64,000 nt of DNA, from positions 930,001 to 994,000 of the forward strand of contig NC_013080.1 in NCBI RefSeq assembly GCF_000142805.1. The letters run 5' to 3'. A model generated the notes under the pieces. It worked only from the letters and a program-made list of their open reading frames with translations, ran no database searches and was not told the DNA's origin. This document shows positions 8,262 through 17,502 of this stretch, piece by piece (the first letter of the stretch is position 1; the number at the start of each line of letters is the position of its first letter). This DNA comes from Lachancea thermotolerans CBS 6340 (taxonomy: Eukaryota > Ascomycota > Saccharomycetes > Saccharomycetales > Saccharomycetaceae). The translations under genes and the position numbers were made by a program.

Positions 8262-9236
8262 CTAAGTGGGCTCGTATCCGCGGTCACGAAGCTCATGTAT
8301 AGTCCAGAGCCAAGTGGAGGCCGCATTGTCCAAGTTGTTTGCGACGTAACTAGGTTTCGATTCAATTCCCCCAGTTGTATAATATTTGCCGTTGTCCCAC
8401 TCCCGTTCAAGTTCAGTAGACAAGGCACCTTTAAGAGTTGCCACGGACCCTTCCTCGTTGGAAACTCCAAAAAAGTAACCCACTAATTGGAAGAAGAACC
8501 AGAAGAAAATACCGACAATTGGGAGTCGGGTCCAGTAACTGAACAAGTTAGTCTTCATGACCAGGCCCGGGTGAACTGATATACACAAGACGTCTGGATG
8601 TTTGATAGCAAGCATCTTCGCAAATTGAATGGATGCCGTTTTGGCCATGGCATATCGCATCCACGTAAAGAGCATATTGGGCTTGTAGTTAAAGCTCTGC
8701 GAAAGGCTAAAGTACGAAAACTCCAAGTTATGTCCGATAGAGGAGACGGTTATTATTCTACCACGACACCTTTTAACACTCGGCAAAAGTCGCATAGTGA
8801 GCAAAAAGTGGGCAACGTAATTTGTCTGCAGCTGTATTTCAAAGCCGTCTTCAGTCACGCTGTAAGGGAGGGCCATGACGCCTGCGTTATTGATTAGTAC
8901 ATCTAGTGACGACTCGAGGCTTCTGAACCTTTTTGCAGCCTTTTCAACCACTTTCAGTGCTGTCAAATCTAGTGAGAGGAAGTGAAGCTCTCCTACTGGA
9001 TGTCGCTGGTCTGTAGCCAGGGTTTTAATGCGCGTCCTAGCCTCTTTCTTGATGTCTTTCATTGCGCGGTTCACGCGACTGGAGTTTCGCCCTGCAACAT
9101 ACACCACGAAGCCATGCATGTAAAGGTGGAGTACCGTATACCATCCGATACCGCTGTTTCCACCGGTCACTAGCGCAACCTTCCGCTGCTTGCGTAGGTC
9201 GTAATAAGGCAATTGGTCTAAATTACGCGCGGGCAT
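8262..9236 (-). CDS. ENV9: Short-chain dehydrogenase/reductase Env9 (lipid-droplet type)
   Basis: An NAD(P)-dependent oxidoreductase of the classical SDR family; S. cerevisiae Env9 (YOR246C, about 330 residues) sits on lipid droplets and affects vacuolar morphology. The 324-residue product has the cofactor motif TGGNSGIG (24-31), NNAG (116-119), the catalytic serine region VSSIG (about 154) and catalytic YxxxK as YAMAK (185-189). A hydrophobic stretch at about 219-237 ([18 protein letters not shown]) probably anchors the protein to a membrane or droplet surface. The start ATG is followed by the family's PYYD motif at residues 10-13. It stands alone between two large gaps, on the strand opposite to BEM4. 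Substrate is unknown; the call rests on near-continuous similarity to Env9. Confidence 0.93.
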   Translation of the reverse strand: MPARNLDQLPYYDLRKQRKVALVTGGNSGIGWYTVLHLYMHGFVVYVAGRNSSRVNRAMKDIKKEARTRIKTLATDQRHPVGELHFLSLDLTALKVVEKAAKRFRSLESSLDVLINNAGVMALPYSVTEDGFEIQLQTNYVAHFLLTMRLLPSVKRCRGRIITVSSIGHNLEFSYFSLSQSFNYKPNMLFTWMRYAMAKTASIQFAKMLAIKHPDVLCISVHPGLVMKTNLFSYWTRLPIVGIFFWFFFQLVGYFFGVSNEEGSVATLKGALSTELEREWDNGKYYTTGGIESKPSYVANNLDNAASTWLWTIHELRDRGYEPT

Positions 9237-11010
9237 TGCTCCTTACTGAAGATACCGCCGAAGTGCCAAAATACAGGTTCCAAAACGCCGAGTCTCTTAT
9301 TACTGAAGGATAACTGTAACCTCCTGGTCAAATGCGCATGCGTACAACGTCAGTATGAACCGTAATTTGTGTTCTTCTCAGCGGTTTTTTCAAGCCCTCC
9401 TATGCTTCTGCTTAGATCAGTCCACGAATACGTTATCTATCACGTGAGAGCGAGGGATAAAATGCCGTTGTGAGGTGAAACTCGCACAGAGCTATGGCAC
9501 ACGTGTAGCTCATCCCCACAATACTTTAAATTATCAAATGCTTTGCATGCTGTGAGAATGCTCGAAAGTTAAACGAATGCTCTAACTTGCAGCCTTCAGT
9601 ATCATGAAGACCGAAAATCTAGTTGCTATTAGGCGCAAGAACGAGGGGTCGAAGTTTCGCCTGTCTTATCACAGTCGCCTTAGAAAACTTGAAGTCAGCT
9701 AGGAGCTTACGACGAAGCTTGCGTATTTAATGGATTAACCTCAACCACGTCGATGCTTGGCAGACAAATCAACGACGTGTAGTAGGAAAGTGGTCCTGGT
9801 GCGAGAGTGTCGGTAGCCGCAAGAAAACGCAATCGAAAAATGGGTCAAAGTCCAACTCCGATTTGAGCTTTTGGCAGCTGTATGCACTTAAGTACTCGCC
9901 TGTATCATCATTATGTTTTCCATTCTTAACGTAAATTCCAGGCATCCAGAATTCTTGTAGTATTTTTGTAAGCCGCCGCAGTGTTCGCGTGCAAACTGTT
10001 TCAAAGTTTTTGGGAGCTTTCACGATTTGGAGCCTTCTGGGATTCTCCTGCGTTCGGTAGTGGTCGCGCAGCCCTCTCCCTTAGAAATGATTCTTTCCCC
10101 AAATCCAAACCTGCTGTTTTTGGAAGCGCTAACAACGAGAATCAGAAGCATCACAATTAAGATTGTCTGAAGAGCATATTAATGTTCGAAATTCTCCTGG
10201 CTACCAAGTCTCTTTGTGGTAGAGTTCATCCTGTGTGCAAATAGTTAAATCCCCATGTTTTATATAGCCGCCGAAATTCGAGCTTGTTTCGTCAAATGTG
10301 ATAAAAAGACGTTGGAAGCTCGCATTGGAAAGGGTAGCCGTTCAAACTGGATCACGCAGCGAATTTAAAGATTCATGAATCCAAGAGCTGGTTGAGAAAA
10401 TGGAATTCTCAGCCCAACTGAGGCCGTGTACCTAGTATTTTGCTTTTCCAACCGCGGTTGTCTATTGATGTTGATTAATCATCATGAAGAGTAAAATATA
10501 GTGAGTTGCAGATAAGTTTCGTCTTCAATGCATATTTGAGCCGTTAGTGTGAAACTACTGTATTCCAGCGCTGGTTTGCTCACGAAGCAGCATCCGCCTC
10601 AGTCAGGAGCGCTACGGTTTACACTTAAAGTTCAACTCAGCTTCTAGCAAGCCGGCCAGATGACTTGAAGTTCTATGCACCTACGTTTAGTCGCCTGAAC
10701 TTAAAAATCGTCATACAGCATCCTTGAAGTACTGCAGGTTTCAATATGATAGCTTTTTGAAAAAATTGCAGAACGCAATCAGAGTCAAAGAACGGCAAAG
10801 CCCCAGAGAGAAAAACAAGCAGTTTCTAAAACATTAGCAGCTCCAGTGAGCTGTCTATGCCATTGGCATAAGCTCTATGCAGAACTTTGGTCCTCTGACA
10901 GGAATGGATCACGTGACTAGACTTATAGATTTTTCTGCAGCGCTTCCTTCTTCCTTTGCCCGCATAAAGATTACTCAGTGGGAACCGGTGACCAGCCCAG
11001 CAATTGCGCC
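9237..11010. other. 1.8-kb divergent intergenic region between ENV9 and BEM4
   Basis: A very long divergent promoter region for this genome. No supported gene: the best open frame (84 codons, 9769-10023, leftward) starts at GTG and shows no recognisable motif. Regulatory-looking sequence: CACGTG E-boxes at 9441-9446 and 9500-9505 (ENV9 side) and 10910-10915 (inside the palindrome ATCACGTGA(C), about 100 bases upstream of BEM4), and a perfect URS1 at 10265-10274 preceded by TATATA. A partial GCCGCC core also occurs near 9970. Cbf1 or Pho4-type factors could bind the E-boxes. Confidence 0.6.
10265..10274 (+). promoter_or_regulatory. Perfect URS1 (Ume6 site) in ENV9-BEM4 gap
   Basis: TAGCCGCCGA matches the Ume6 consensus at all ten positions, and overlaps a TATA-like TATATA at 10261-10266. 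It lies 737 bases upstream of the BEM4 ATG and 1.03 kb from the ENV9 ATG, too far for an ordinary yeast core promoter of either gene. An unannotated early-meiotic transcript, or a long meiotic 5' leader isoform of BEM4, would explain it. Confidence 0.5.
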
Positions 11011-12834
11011 ATGGACTTTGAAAATGTATTGTTCAGACTGAAGCCTATTCTTGACAGTGGCTCGTCCAGCCAGATTGCTAAGGATCAGGACCTTTGCAAT
11101 CGGTGCGTAGCTGTGTTAGACGAGCTAGCTGTACAGCTGCGATCGCCCACTAATAGAGATTTTATTAGGGAGTCGGGGGTGTTAAGCAAGCTGCTGAAGC
11201 TTTTTAACGATGGTCTACGGGAACTTTCGGGGGACAAATCTCCAACTGTCAATTGGCTCATATTTAGTGCCGAATTGACGCGCTGCATCGCAAACTGTGT
11301 TGCAGACAATGACGATAACAGAGCTGAATTCTGCACTTTAGCCTTGGAAAGTGCCGAGGCCTTCGAGGCGAACTTTCCCAAAATCTTCGAGCTTACAGAC
11401 ACTGCAACCGAGCATGTTTTGGACTTGCAATTCAAATCCCTGGCGCTCGTGAAAAATCTCTGCCTGAACAACGAAGTTTATACCCGCGAGTGTTCTCACA
11501 TTCTCACAATACCATTGGTAAATCTCCTACACTCGAGAAACCTGACGGAATTTGATGAGCATGCGCTGGATATAGTTGTAATGACCACTGACCTGCTGTC
11601 AGAATTTGTCAAGTTCTCTTCAAATTCCATCGCATTGAAAGAGCTTCTTATCATGGCAAGGCTCATGGCTCTTATATCGCCAAAAATCGCAGAGCAGCCA
11701 ACAGAAGATCAAATCACGAACGGAGACGCGAATTGCGAAGAGTCTAGTGAGGATACTGAAGACGCAGACCCCTTTTTGGAGCTGCATCAATGTCTTGCAC
11801 TATGCATCGAATGCGTTGTTTCCAAAAACGAGGCACTTGACTTGTCCTTAAGTGACTCGACCCATAAGCTGCAGCAGCTGCTCCTTCAGTCATTGTCGTT
11901 AGCTGAACTTAAAAACACCTTTGAAAACAAACTAATTATGATGAGGCGGCTATTGTTCATTATTGGCATGGTTTCTGCAAATGTTACGAATACTAATGTC
12001 CAGGACCGAGCTATGTGCTACGCCACTTTACTACAGCCTAACGGTGTTTACAACAAAGCTGCTGCGCTCATAGTGCTCTCCAACTCAATATCATCACGGG
12101 AGACAGCTGACCAAGTGTCCTCAAACATCGGCCTTGGACAAATCGTTCAAGCTTGCAGCGCATTTAAGGATCCCATGCAGTTCCAGGGACTTCTGGACAT
12201 CTTAAAGAAGCTCCTCAACCTCGCAAATGTGTACGATTTGACCGACGAAGATCTTAAACTGCTTTTTGCAGAGCTAAGAATATGTCATGAGCAGTGTCAG
12301 GTATACCAAGATGTCTCTCCGCTACTCGATGCACTACTGGGCAAGTTTGCGGCTGTTTGTCCTGGCTCGCTACTGCTGAAACAAATCTCCGATCCAAACT
12401 TCAAAACGCTCATCATCCAGCGTGGCGGAATTCCTGCATGTTTACTAATTGACAAGTTTGTCGTCGGCGACCGAAATCTAGCCAACGGCTTACTGGCGGA
12501 TTTGTGGGCCTCCGCATTCCGGTTTCAAGAGCTCTCCAAAATCTCAACTCCACACTTGTTTCAGCTTTTAAAGTCACTCGGAATTTATTTCCGTTCTGTT
12601 GGTGACAACGACGCAAATATTGTTTTCAAACAACATTCTTCCCAACTTGTTACTTTGTTAGAGGCCATAGTCCCTATGAGTACAAACACGGATTCAGCAA
12701 GTAAAAGCATATTCAATAACGCAAGATTTGTGGCGGGGATGATACTGAACCTGCTGAATGGCAAAGAACTGACTAGTAACGAATTTCAGTTGCGAAACCT
12801 TGCCAAACAATTGTTGGCGCCAATCGAGTCGTAA
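11011..12834 (+). CDS. BEM4: Rho-GTPase-associated bud emergence protein Bem4
   Basis: Counterpart of S. cerevisiae Bem4 (YPL161C, about 633 residues), which binds Rho-type GTPases including Cdc42 and Rho1 and supports bud emergence and filamentous-growth MAPK signalling. The 607-residue product is all-helical in appearance, leucine-rich with armadillo-like repeats, and has an acidic loop (EESSEDTEDADP) near residue 245. It has no signal or membrane segment. The frame is open 11 codons further to a GTG, but the first ATG at 11011 is chosen (MDFENVLFRLKPIL). In S. cerevisiae it lies directly next to CDC60; here ENV9 from the partner segment lies between. Recognition is by overall sequence and position rather than by a sharp motif. 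Confidence 0.87.
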   Translation: MDFENVLFRLKPILDSGSSSQIAKDQDLCNRCVAVLDELAVQLRSPTNRDFIRESGVLSKLLKLFNDGLRELSGDKSPTVNWLIFSAELTRCIANCVADNDDNRAEFCTLALESAEAFEANFPKIFELTDTATEHVLDLQFKSLALVKNLCLNNEVYTRECSHILTIPLVNLLHSRNLTEFDEHALDIVVMTTDLLSEFVKFSSNSIALKELLIMARLMALISPKIAEQPTEDQITNGDANCEESSEDTEDADPFLELHQCLALCIECVVSKNEALDLSLSDSTHKLQQLLLQSLSLAELKNTFENKLIMMRRLLFIIGMVSANVTNTNVQDRAMCYATLLQPNGVYNKAAALIVLSNSISSRETADQVSSNIGLGQIVQACSAFKDPMQFQGLLDILKKLLNLANVYDLTDEDLKLLFAELRICHEQCQVYQDVSPLLDALLGKFAAVCPGSLLLKQISDPNFKTLIIQRGGIPACLLIDKFVVGDRNLANGLLADLWASAFRFQELSKISTPHLFQLLKSLGIYFRSVGDNDANIVFKQHSSQLVTLLEAIVPMSTNTDSASKSIFNNARFVAGMILNLLNGKELTSNEFQLRNLAKQLLAPIES

Positions 12835-12951
12835 TTATCATATTTAACGAAGTAATTGTAAAAAGGTATTGTATATTCAGAGGGGATTCCGCAGAAAAGA
12901 CCCTTAGAAGGGATTGTAAGATCAACACAAAGCGTGTTATTAGCTAATATT

Positions 12952-13761
12952 ATGAACTCCGGTACTGGCGATGACTCTTGCCAGCTGCTAGGACCTATTT
13001 CGCTTCTTATTCAAACGCTGATGGGTGTCGCGGCGATCAGCGGACTGCTGTTGAAACGGCGTTACGAAGTGCCCAAAAGGAGATGGAGGGTTTGGTTCTT
13101 TGACATCTCCAAACAGGTTTTTGGATCGCTCATAATCCACTTCCTGAATCTAGGAATAAGTATACTGAAACAGAGAAAAGCGCACTTTCTGATGGTCCTC
13201 GACGACGACCCTGGCGGCGACCAGTGCGATTGGTACTTTTTGAATCTGCTAATGGACACCACTGTTGGAACCCTGGTGCTCTGGTTTGTTCTAGGGCTTC
13301 TCGAAGAAGGTCTGCGAAGGCTCGGTGTTCAAAACATAGAGAGCGGCAACTATTACCCTTCGCGAGACTCATCTCGCGAGACTGAAGAAGGTCCACCAAT
13401 CCGCAACGAGCCTCTTTTCAGCGCGTTCGGGAAGCAACTACTAATATTTGTGTGCGGCCTGTCAATAATGAAGTTCTGCGTTTTCCTGATTCTCACATAC
13501 TTCGAAGTTGTGGCAACATGGTTTGCTGAGCTCGTTCTGGGATGGTCTGATAACTGGCCAAACTTCCAGGTTTTCCTAGTAATGTTTGTTTTCCCTATTC
13601 TTTTGAATTTCTTCCAGTGTTTCTGCATTGACAACATCATAAAGCTTCACCCAAGAAACTTATCGACTAGCGAGCTCGAGAATTTCGAGGAGGGCCCGAT
13701 TCTATACAGCCCAGGCCTTCAAAACGCATCCCACACCAAGGCTATGTATGGATCAACATAG
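12952..13761 (+). CDS. Vacuolar membrane protein, YPL162C/STIMATE family
   Basis: A 269-residue multi-pass membrane protein matching S. cerevisiae YPL162C (about 273 residues, vacuolar membrane, function unknown), related to the animal STIMATE/TMEM110 family that sits at ER-plasma membrane contacts. Hydrophobic segments are visible at about residues 11-33, 53-70, 95-118, 165-193 and 207-228. Short conserved polar loops (KRRYEVPKRRWRVWFFDISKQ; DDDPGGDQCDWYFLN) separate the first ones. The first ATG of the frame (12952) is used; the six codons before it start with GTG. It follows BEM4 at a distance of 117 bases on the same strand, as in S. cerevisiae. Localisation is transferred from the homologue, not visible directly. 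Confidence 0.85.
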   Translation: MNSGTGDDSCQLLGPISLLIQTLMGVAAISGLLLKRRYEVPKRRWRVWFFDISKQVFGSLIIHFLNLGISILKQRKAHFLMVLDDDPGGDQCDWYFLNLLMDTTVGTLVLWFVLGLLEEGLRRLGVQNIESGNYYPSRDSSRETEEGPPIRNEPLFSAFGKQLLIFVCGLSIMKFCVFLILTYFEVVATWFAELVLGWSDNWPNFQVFLVMFVFPILLNFFQCFCIDNIIKLHPRNLSTSELENFEEGPILYSPGLQNASHTKAMYGST

Positions 13762-14474
13762 CCTGCTATGCGTTCTTCCCAAAATTGTATTTACCGTTGC
13801 GTATTGCGCGGCGTGTATTTACGTTTCAAGTTTTCGACGTCTTGGCAACGCACATTTCGCTTTCTAGACGAGGCATACCTAAAATTTGACGATCATCCAC
13901 AGCCCTGTTCTTTCGAGCCACTGGCAGAAGCAGAGCAACGTTCAAGATTCCACTCCTGCAATGTTATGTCAGGAGGCTTTGACGCTCAGAAATTGAAGAA
14001 CATAGGAATATGCATGTATGCGAGATGGAGCCGTTGACTTACTGATCTTCTCTGGGCTCCTTGTGTGGCCGCGTTGGCATCCTGTCGAATGTACGAAGAA
14101 GATGCTAACCCTGCGGCCCCTTTTGGGTAATTGTTTTTCGCGTTGCGACAATTTTTCGTGGCAAAAACTTAATCGAGAATGGCAACGATCAGTTTTGAGT
14201 TTATGGGCACCCACGAAATGGGAAAGTTTCGCGTCTGACGTGTACCATTCCCCATCAAAACGCCCAGGATATAAAAGAGGGAGGGATAATCGCACAATGC
14301 TATTTCGCGCCATTTAGGTCTTAACTTCAACGAAACAGCGTCAAAAACTTCACACTCTCTGAGCCAACACCAACGGTCTCGTCCATTCATTCAACAGCAG
14401 TTTCTCCAGTCTCAGCAATAGCCAACTTAGTCCTTCCTTTACTTTCAAACCCCACCAACTTTCCTTAAAAAACA
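13762..14474 (+). promoter_or_regulatory. SVS1 promoter region
   Basis: About 710 bases upstream of SVS1. It contains five matches to the SBF (Swi4/Swi6) site CRCGAAA in either orientation, a TATA box TATAAAAG at 14270-14277, and a roughly 200-base, C/A/T-rich leader typical of strongly expressed yeast genes. Short open frames here (13768-14037, 14018-14317) are not convincing genes. Confidence 0.6.
14136..14309. promoter_or_regulatory. Cluster of five SBF (SCB-type) sites before SVS1
   Basis: CRCGAAA or its complement TTTCGYG occurs at 14136-14142, 14154-14160, 14212-14218, 14227-14233 and 14303-14309. Four sites sit just upstream of the TATA box and one just downstream. S. cerevisiae SVS1 and SRL1 are known late-G1 genes of the SBF/CLN2 group, so the cluster predicts G1/S expression here. 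Confidence 0.65.
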
Positions 14475-15056
14475 ATGAGATTTACTACTGTCGTTGCCTC
14501 TTTGATCGCCGCTTCCGGCTTTGCTTCCGCTTCCGAGTACTTGAACCAAACCACTACCTTGCGCCCAAGCGGCTCTTCGTCCCTCCTTAACGCTGTCACT
14601 ACTGAGCTTACCACCCAGACTTTTGACTCCACCTCGACCGTCACTCTCATGACCACGATCACCATGAGCGGAGGCCAGTCTACGGGCTCCACAACCACCT
14701 CGGCCGCCAGCGCCTCCTCCGCCGCTCTCACTGCTGGCCAGAACAACAAGGGCGCCTTTGTTGGCTCTGCTAGCTCCGCTAGCTCTTCCACCTCAGAAAT
14801 CTGGTCAACCATTACCTCCACCCTGTACACTACTCAAAGCGTTACTCTCTCTAACAGTCAGGTTTCCGCTTCCGTTAGCGCTTACGAGAAGCAGATTGTC
14901 ATCGGTACCTCCATTCCTTCTTGCACCCCACAGACTGTTACTGTTACTGCGGAAAAGACCAAGTACATTACTGTTACTGCTGGCCAGACCTCTTCCGCTG
15001 CTCCAGTCTACACTCCATCTGCCGGTCCCTACTCCAACAGCACAATGTCCATCTAA
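14475..15056 (+). CDS. SVS1: Secreted Ser/Thr-rich cell-wall/vacuole-related protein, SVS1/SRL1 type
   Basis: A 193-residue secreted protein: signal peptide at residues 1-19 (MRFTTVVASLIAASGFASA), then a region extremely rich in S and T with short VTVT-type repeats, expected to be heavily O-mannosylated, and two or three N-glycosylation sequons (NQT, NST). There is no C-terminal hydrophobic GPI-anchor signal; it ends at ...YSNSTMSI. Position between YPL162C and MLH3 matches SVS1 (YPL163C, vanadate sensitivity), and ENV9/APC5 nearby match its duplicate SRL1 (YOR247W), so this is the single ancestor-type gene. Codon use is strongly biased to preferred yeast codons (GCT, TCC, ACC), pointing to high expression. 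Identity rests on position and composition; such proteins diverge fast. Confidence 0.75.
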   Translation: MRFTTVVASLIAASGFASASEYLNQTTTLRPSGSSSLLNAVTTELTTQTFDSTSTVTLMTTITMSGGQSTGSTTTSAASASSAALTAGQNNKGAFVGSASSASSSTSEIWSTITSTLYTTQSVTLSNSQVSASVSAYEKQIVIGTSIPSCTPQTVTVTAEKTKYITVTAGQTSSAAPVYTPSAGPYSNSTMSI

Positions 15057-15400
15057 ACATATCGAATGTGCTTTCTCATGAAGTAACACCGCAGTACCGA
15101 TACCTGACTACGTCATTATCCTCGATATCATAAGGTGTTATTTGGACTTCAACTATATAATTTCCGACGTTTTTGCCGCTTGCTAGATACGAGCCATAGC
15201 TCATCCGTATATATCTTTTTATGAAGCTTTTATGATCGGCTTTGTTCGGGGCATTACGCTCGTGAAAGCGAGATGCTTAAGTAAGATTCCATCATTTTTG
15301 AGAGTTAACTGATTTTAATAAGCAGAGCAAAGGGCGAATTCGAGAAATTAGACTAGTGCTTGAGCCTATAGGATCTTGTTAAGTTGCTGTGATGGACTAA
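15057..15400 (+). other. SVS1-MLH3 spacer
   Basis: About 340 bases holding the 3' end of SVS1 and the MLH3 promoter. I see only short AT-rich tracts and no recognisable gene or strong motif. Confidence 0.5.
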
Positions 15401-17494
15401 ATGTCACAGGGCATTCGAAAGTTGACAGACGATGTTGCGAAGTCCCTGAAATCCAGCGCTTCGATTGATTGCATAACAACAGCCTTGCGTCTACTTTTGC
15501 AAAATAGCATCGATGCTGGTGCGTCTCACATCACAGTATTTCTTGACCTGCCAAACAGGGTGTTCACAGTGGCAGACAATGGCCTAGGGATGACTCGTCG
15601 AGACTTAACTTGTTTTGGCCAGCAAAATTATACCTCAAAACTCACTGATGTCCAGGATGTGGATCATTTGAAGACCTACGGGTTCAAAGGTTGCAGCATC
15701 TTTGAAATTTCGAATGTTGCCAAGATCAGAGTTATTTCAAAACATGAAAGCGCATCGAGTGGGTGGATGAAGGAGCTTGGGGGCAGGTCTGAGGACATCA
15801 ACAACCCTATAACTGAGATTGAAAAACTCGAAAAAGGGACTGTTGTGACTGTGGATGATTTCTTCCACAACTTGCCTGTGCGCTTAGAAAGTCTCGAAAG
15901 GCCCACGTCTGGGGAACTCCTGGATCGGGTTCGATTTGATATTTTTGAAATCCTTGTCGTGCATCCTGAAGTTGAAATATGCATCAACACTGAGGGCGCT
16001 TGTGCAGGACATTCCAAGTTTCTGGAGACTCGAGGAATCAAAAGATCACTTCCAGAGACCGAGAAGCTGCTTTTATGTTTACAAGATGTGTTCGGCTTAG
16101 AGGGTGAAAATAGTACCTTAAAACCAGTGCACGCCCAGTTCACGGACTACGTTGTTGACGGATTGATTTCCGAAGTACCGACATTCCATATAAAGATTCA
16201 ACTCCTATACGTGAATGGATTAAAATGTGAAGATTCTGCGTTACTGAGGCCGATTTCCAGGGCTTTTAGAAATGCGCGGAACTGCTGGAATCAGACTCAC
16301 GGACGCAGCGGCTATGAAATGCATGTCCTTAAAATTTCGATGCCCAGATGTAAAGCTAAAATTTTGGGTGGCGAGCGTTCGCTCGGTCTGGGGACAAAAC
16401 AGTATCAAATAATCCATGCTTTAATTTTCAAGATAATAGAGTCAGTTTTCAATGTTAAACTGAATCAGTATACTGCAATTGCTCATAGACCATCAAAGTT
16501 TAATACGAGCTGTACAGCATGGAAAAGCTCAAACTACAGTTTGCGTTCAGCCTCGGGGTTTGAAGAAGGAAAAATTCCTGCACTGAAGAAACCAAAACCG
16601 GAGCCGCCAGAGCATAGTAGGAATCTCAAATCCACAAGCACAGACATAGATTTCAAAAAACTTATCCAAAACGCAGGATGTCGAGGAAGCTCAGAGGCGT
16701 CTCAAGAGCCAATTATGTCACCTTTTTCGACTCTTCAGGAGCACTTTGTCGACAGGTCACTATTCAAAAGGTTTCGCGTTGTTAATCAAGTGGATAAGAA
16801 ATTTGTACTTTTGAAGTCCTATGGTTCAAATCCCGATATATTATCACTTGTATTACTAGATCAGCATGCTGCAGATGAAAGGATTAAGTACGAGTCATTG
16901 CTTAATGGTTTTATTTGGGGTATGTTAACATCGCCTCACCTTCATATTCGCAAGGCGCATATAGAGGTGGACCTATCGCCCAAGGAATACCATATTTTCC
17001 AACAATGCAAAAACGAGCTGCATCAATGGGGTATATTGTTCGAAGGAAAACCTGTTGCGAAACCACGTCACTTAGTAAAGCTTACCGCTCTACCCGACCC
17101 TCTCCAACATAGAAGCATAGAAGCTTTAAAAAATGGAATTATACAACACGCATGCGACTTGAGACATCTGAGAAAAAACCACTTTCGAAGTCAATCAACT
17201 CAAAAACTTGAATCAGGTGCCGCCCAAAACTTTGCATGGTGGAATTACTTAAATTCTATACCAACTATGATTACTGACTCGCTGAAGTCCAAGGCTTGCC
17301 GTTCAGCCATAATGTTCGGAGACTATCTGTCTCCTCAAGAGACTACACTTTTAGTCGAAATGCTAGGAAAATGTCGAAACCCTTTTTATTGCGCCCACGG
17401 CAGACCTTCCCTGGTTCCAATATTCACACATAATGGATGTTCGCACACAAATTTTACTGAAGTGCCGGCTTTTACAGATTATAGGCTGACATAA
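15401..17494 (+). CDS. MLH3: MutL homologue Mlh3 (meiotic crossover/mismatch repair nuclease subunit)
   Basis: With Mlh1 it forms MutLgamma, the endonuclease that resolves meiotic joint molecules into crossovers and assists mismatch repair. The 697-residue product (S. cerevisiae 715) has an N-terminal GHKL ATPase region with NSIDAGA (35-41), DNGLG (59-63) and YTSKL (77-81), and a C-terminal nuclease domain with the metal-binding DQHAADERIKYE motif (about residue 487), ACRSAIMFGD (about 631) and CAHGRPS (about 665), all intact. Odd: the ATP-hydrolysis glutamate expected four residues before N35 is leucine (LRLLLQN), and the usual GFRGEAL motif reads GFKGCSIF (94-101). It is convergent with APC5 with 8 bases between stops. 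The gene stays fully open, so it is not a pseudogene. Confidence 0.93.
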   Translation: MSQGIRKLTDDVAKSLKSSASIDCITTALRLLLQNSIDAGASHITVFLDLPNRVFTVADNGLGMTRRDLTCFGQQNYTSKLTDVQDVDHLKTYGFKGCSIFEISNVAKIRVISKHESASSGWMKELGGRSEDINNPITEIEKLEKGTVVTVDDFFHNLPVRLESLERPTSGELLDRVRFDIFEILVVHPEVEICINTEGACAGHSKFLETRGIKRSLPETEKLLLCLQDVFGLEGENSTLKPVHAQFTDYVVDGLISEVPTFHIKIQLLYVNGLKCEDSALLRPISRAFRNARNCWNQTHGRSGYEMHVLKISMPRCKAKILGGERSLGLGTKQYQIIHALIFKIIESVFNVKLNQYTAIAHRPSKFNTSCTAWKSSNYSLRSASGFEEGKIPALKKPKPEPPEHSRNLKSTSTDIDFKKLIQNAGCRGSSEASQEPIMSPFSTLQEHFVDRSLFKRFRVVNQVDKKFVLLKSYGSNPDILSLVLLDQHAADERIKYESLLNGFIWGMLTSPHLHIRKAHIEVDLSPKEYHIFQQCKNELHQWGILFEGKPVAKPRHLVKLTALPDPLQHRSIEALKNGIIQHACDLRHLRKNHFRSQSTQKLESGAAQNFAWWNYLNSIPTMITDSLKSKACRSAIMFGDYLSPQETTLLVEMLGKCRNPFYCAHGRPSLVPIFTHNGCSHTNFTEVPAFTDYRLT

Positions 17495-17502
17495 AGTCTA
17501 CC

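Noticed and set aside
9769-10023. 84-codon leftward frame between ENV9 and BEM4
   Set aside because: Starts at GTG, no ATG near its start, no recognisable domain or composition bias.
14758-15081. Leucine/proline-rich frame overlapping SVS1
   Set aside because: It is the alternative frame of a Ser/Thr-repeat coding sequence, which yields low-complexity artefacts.
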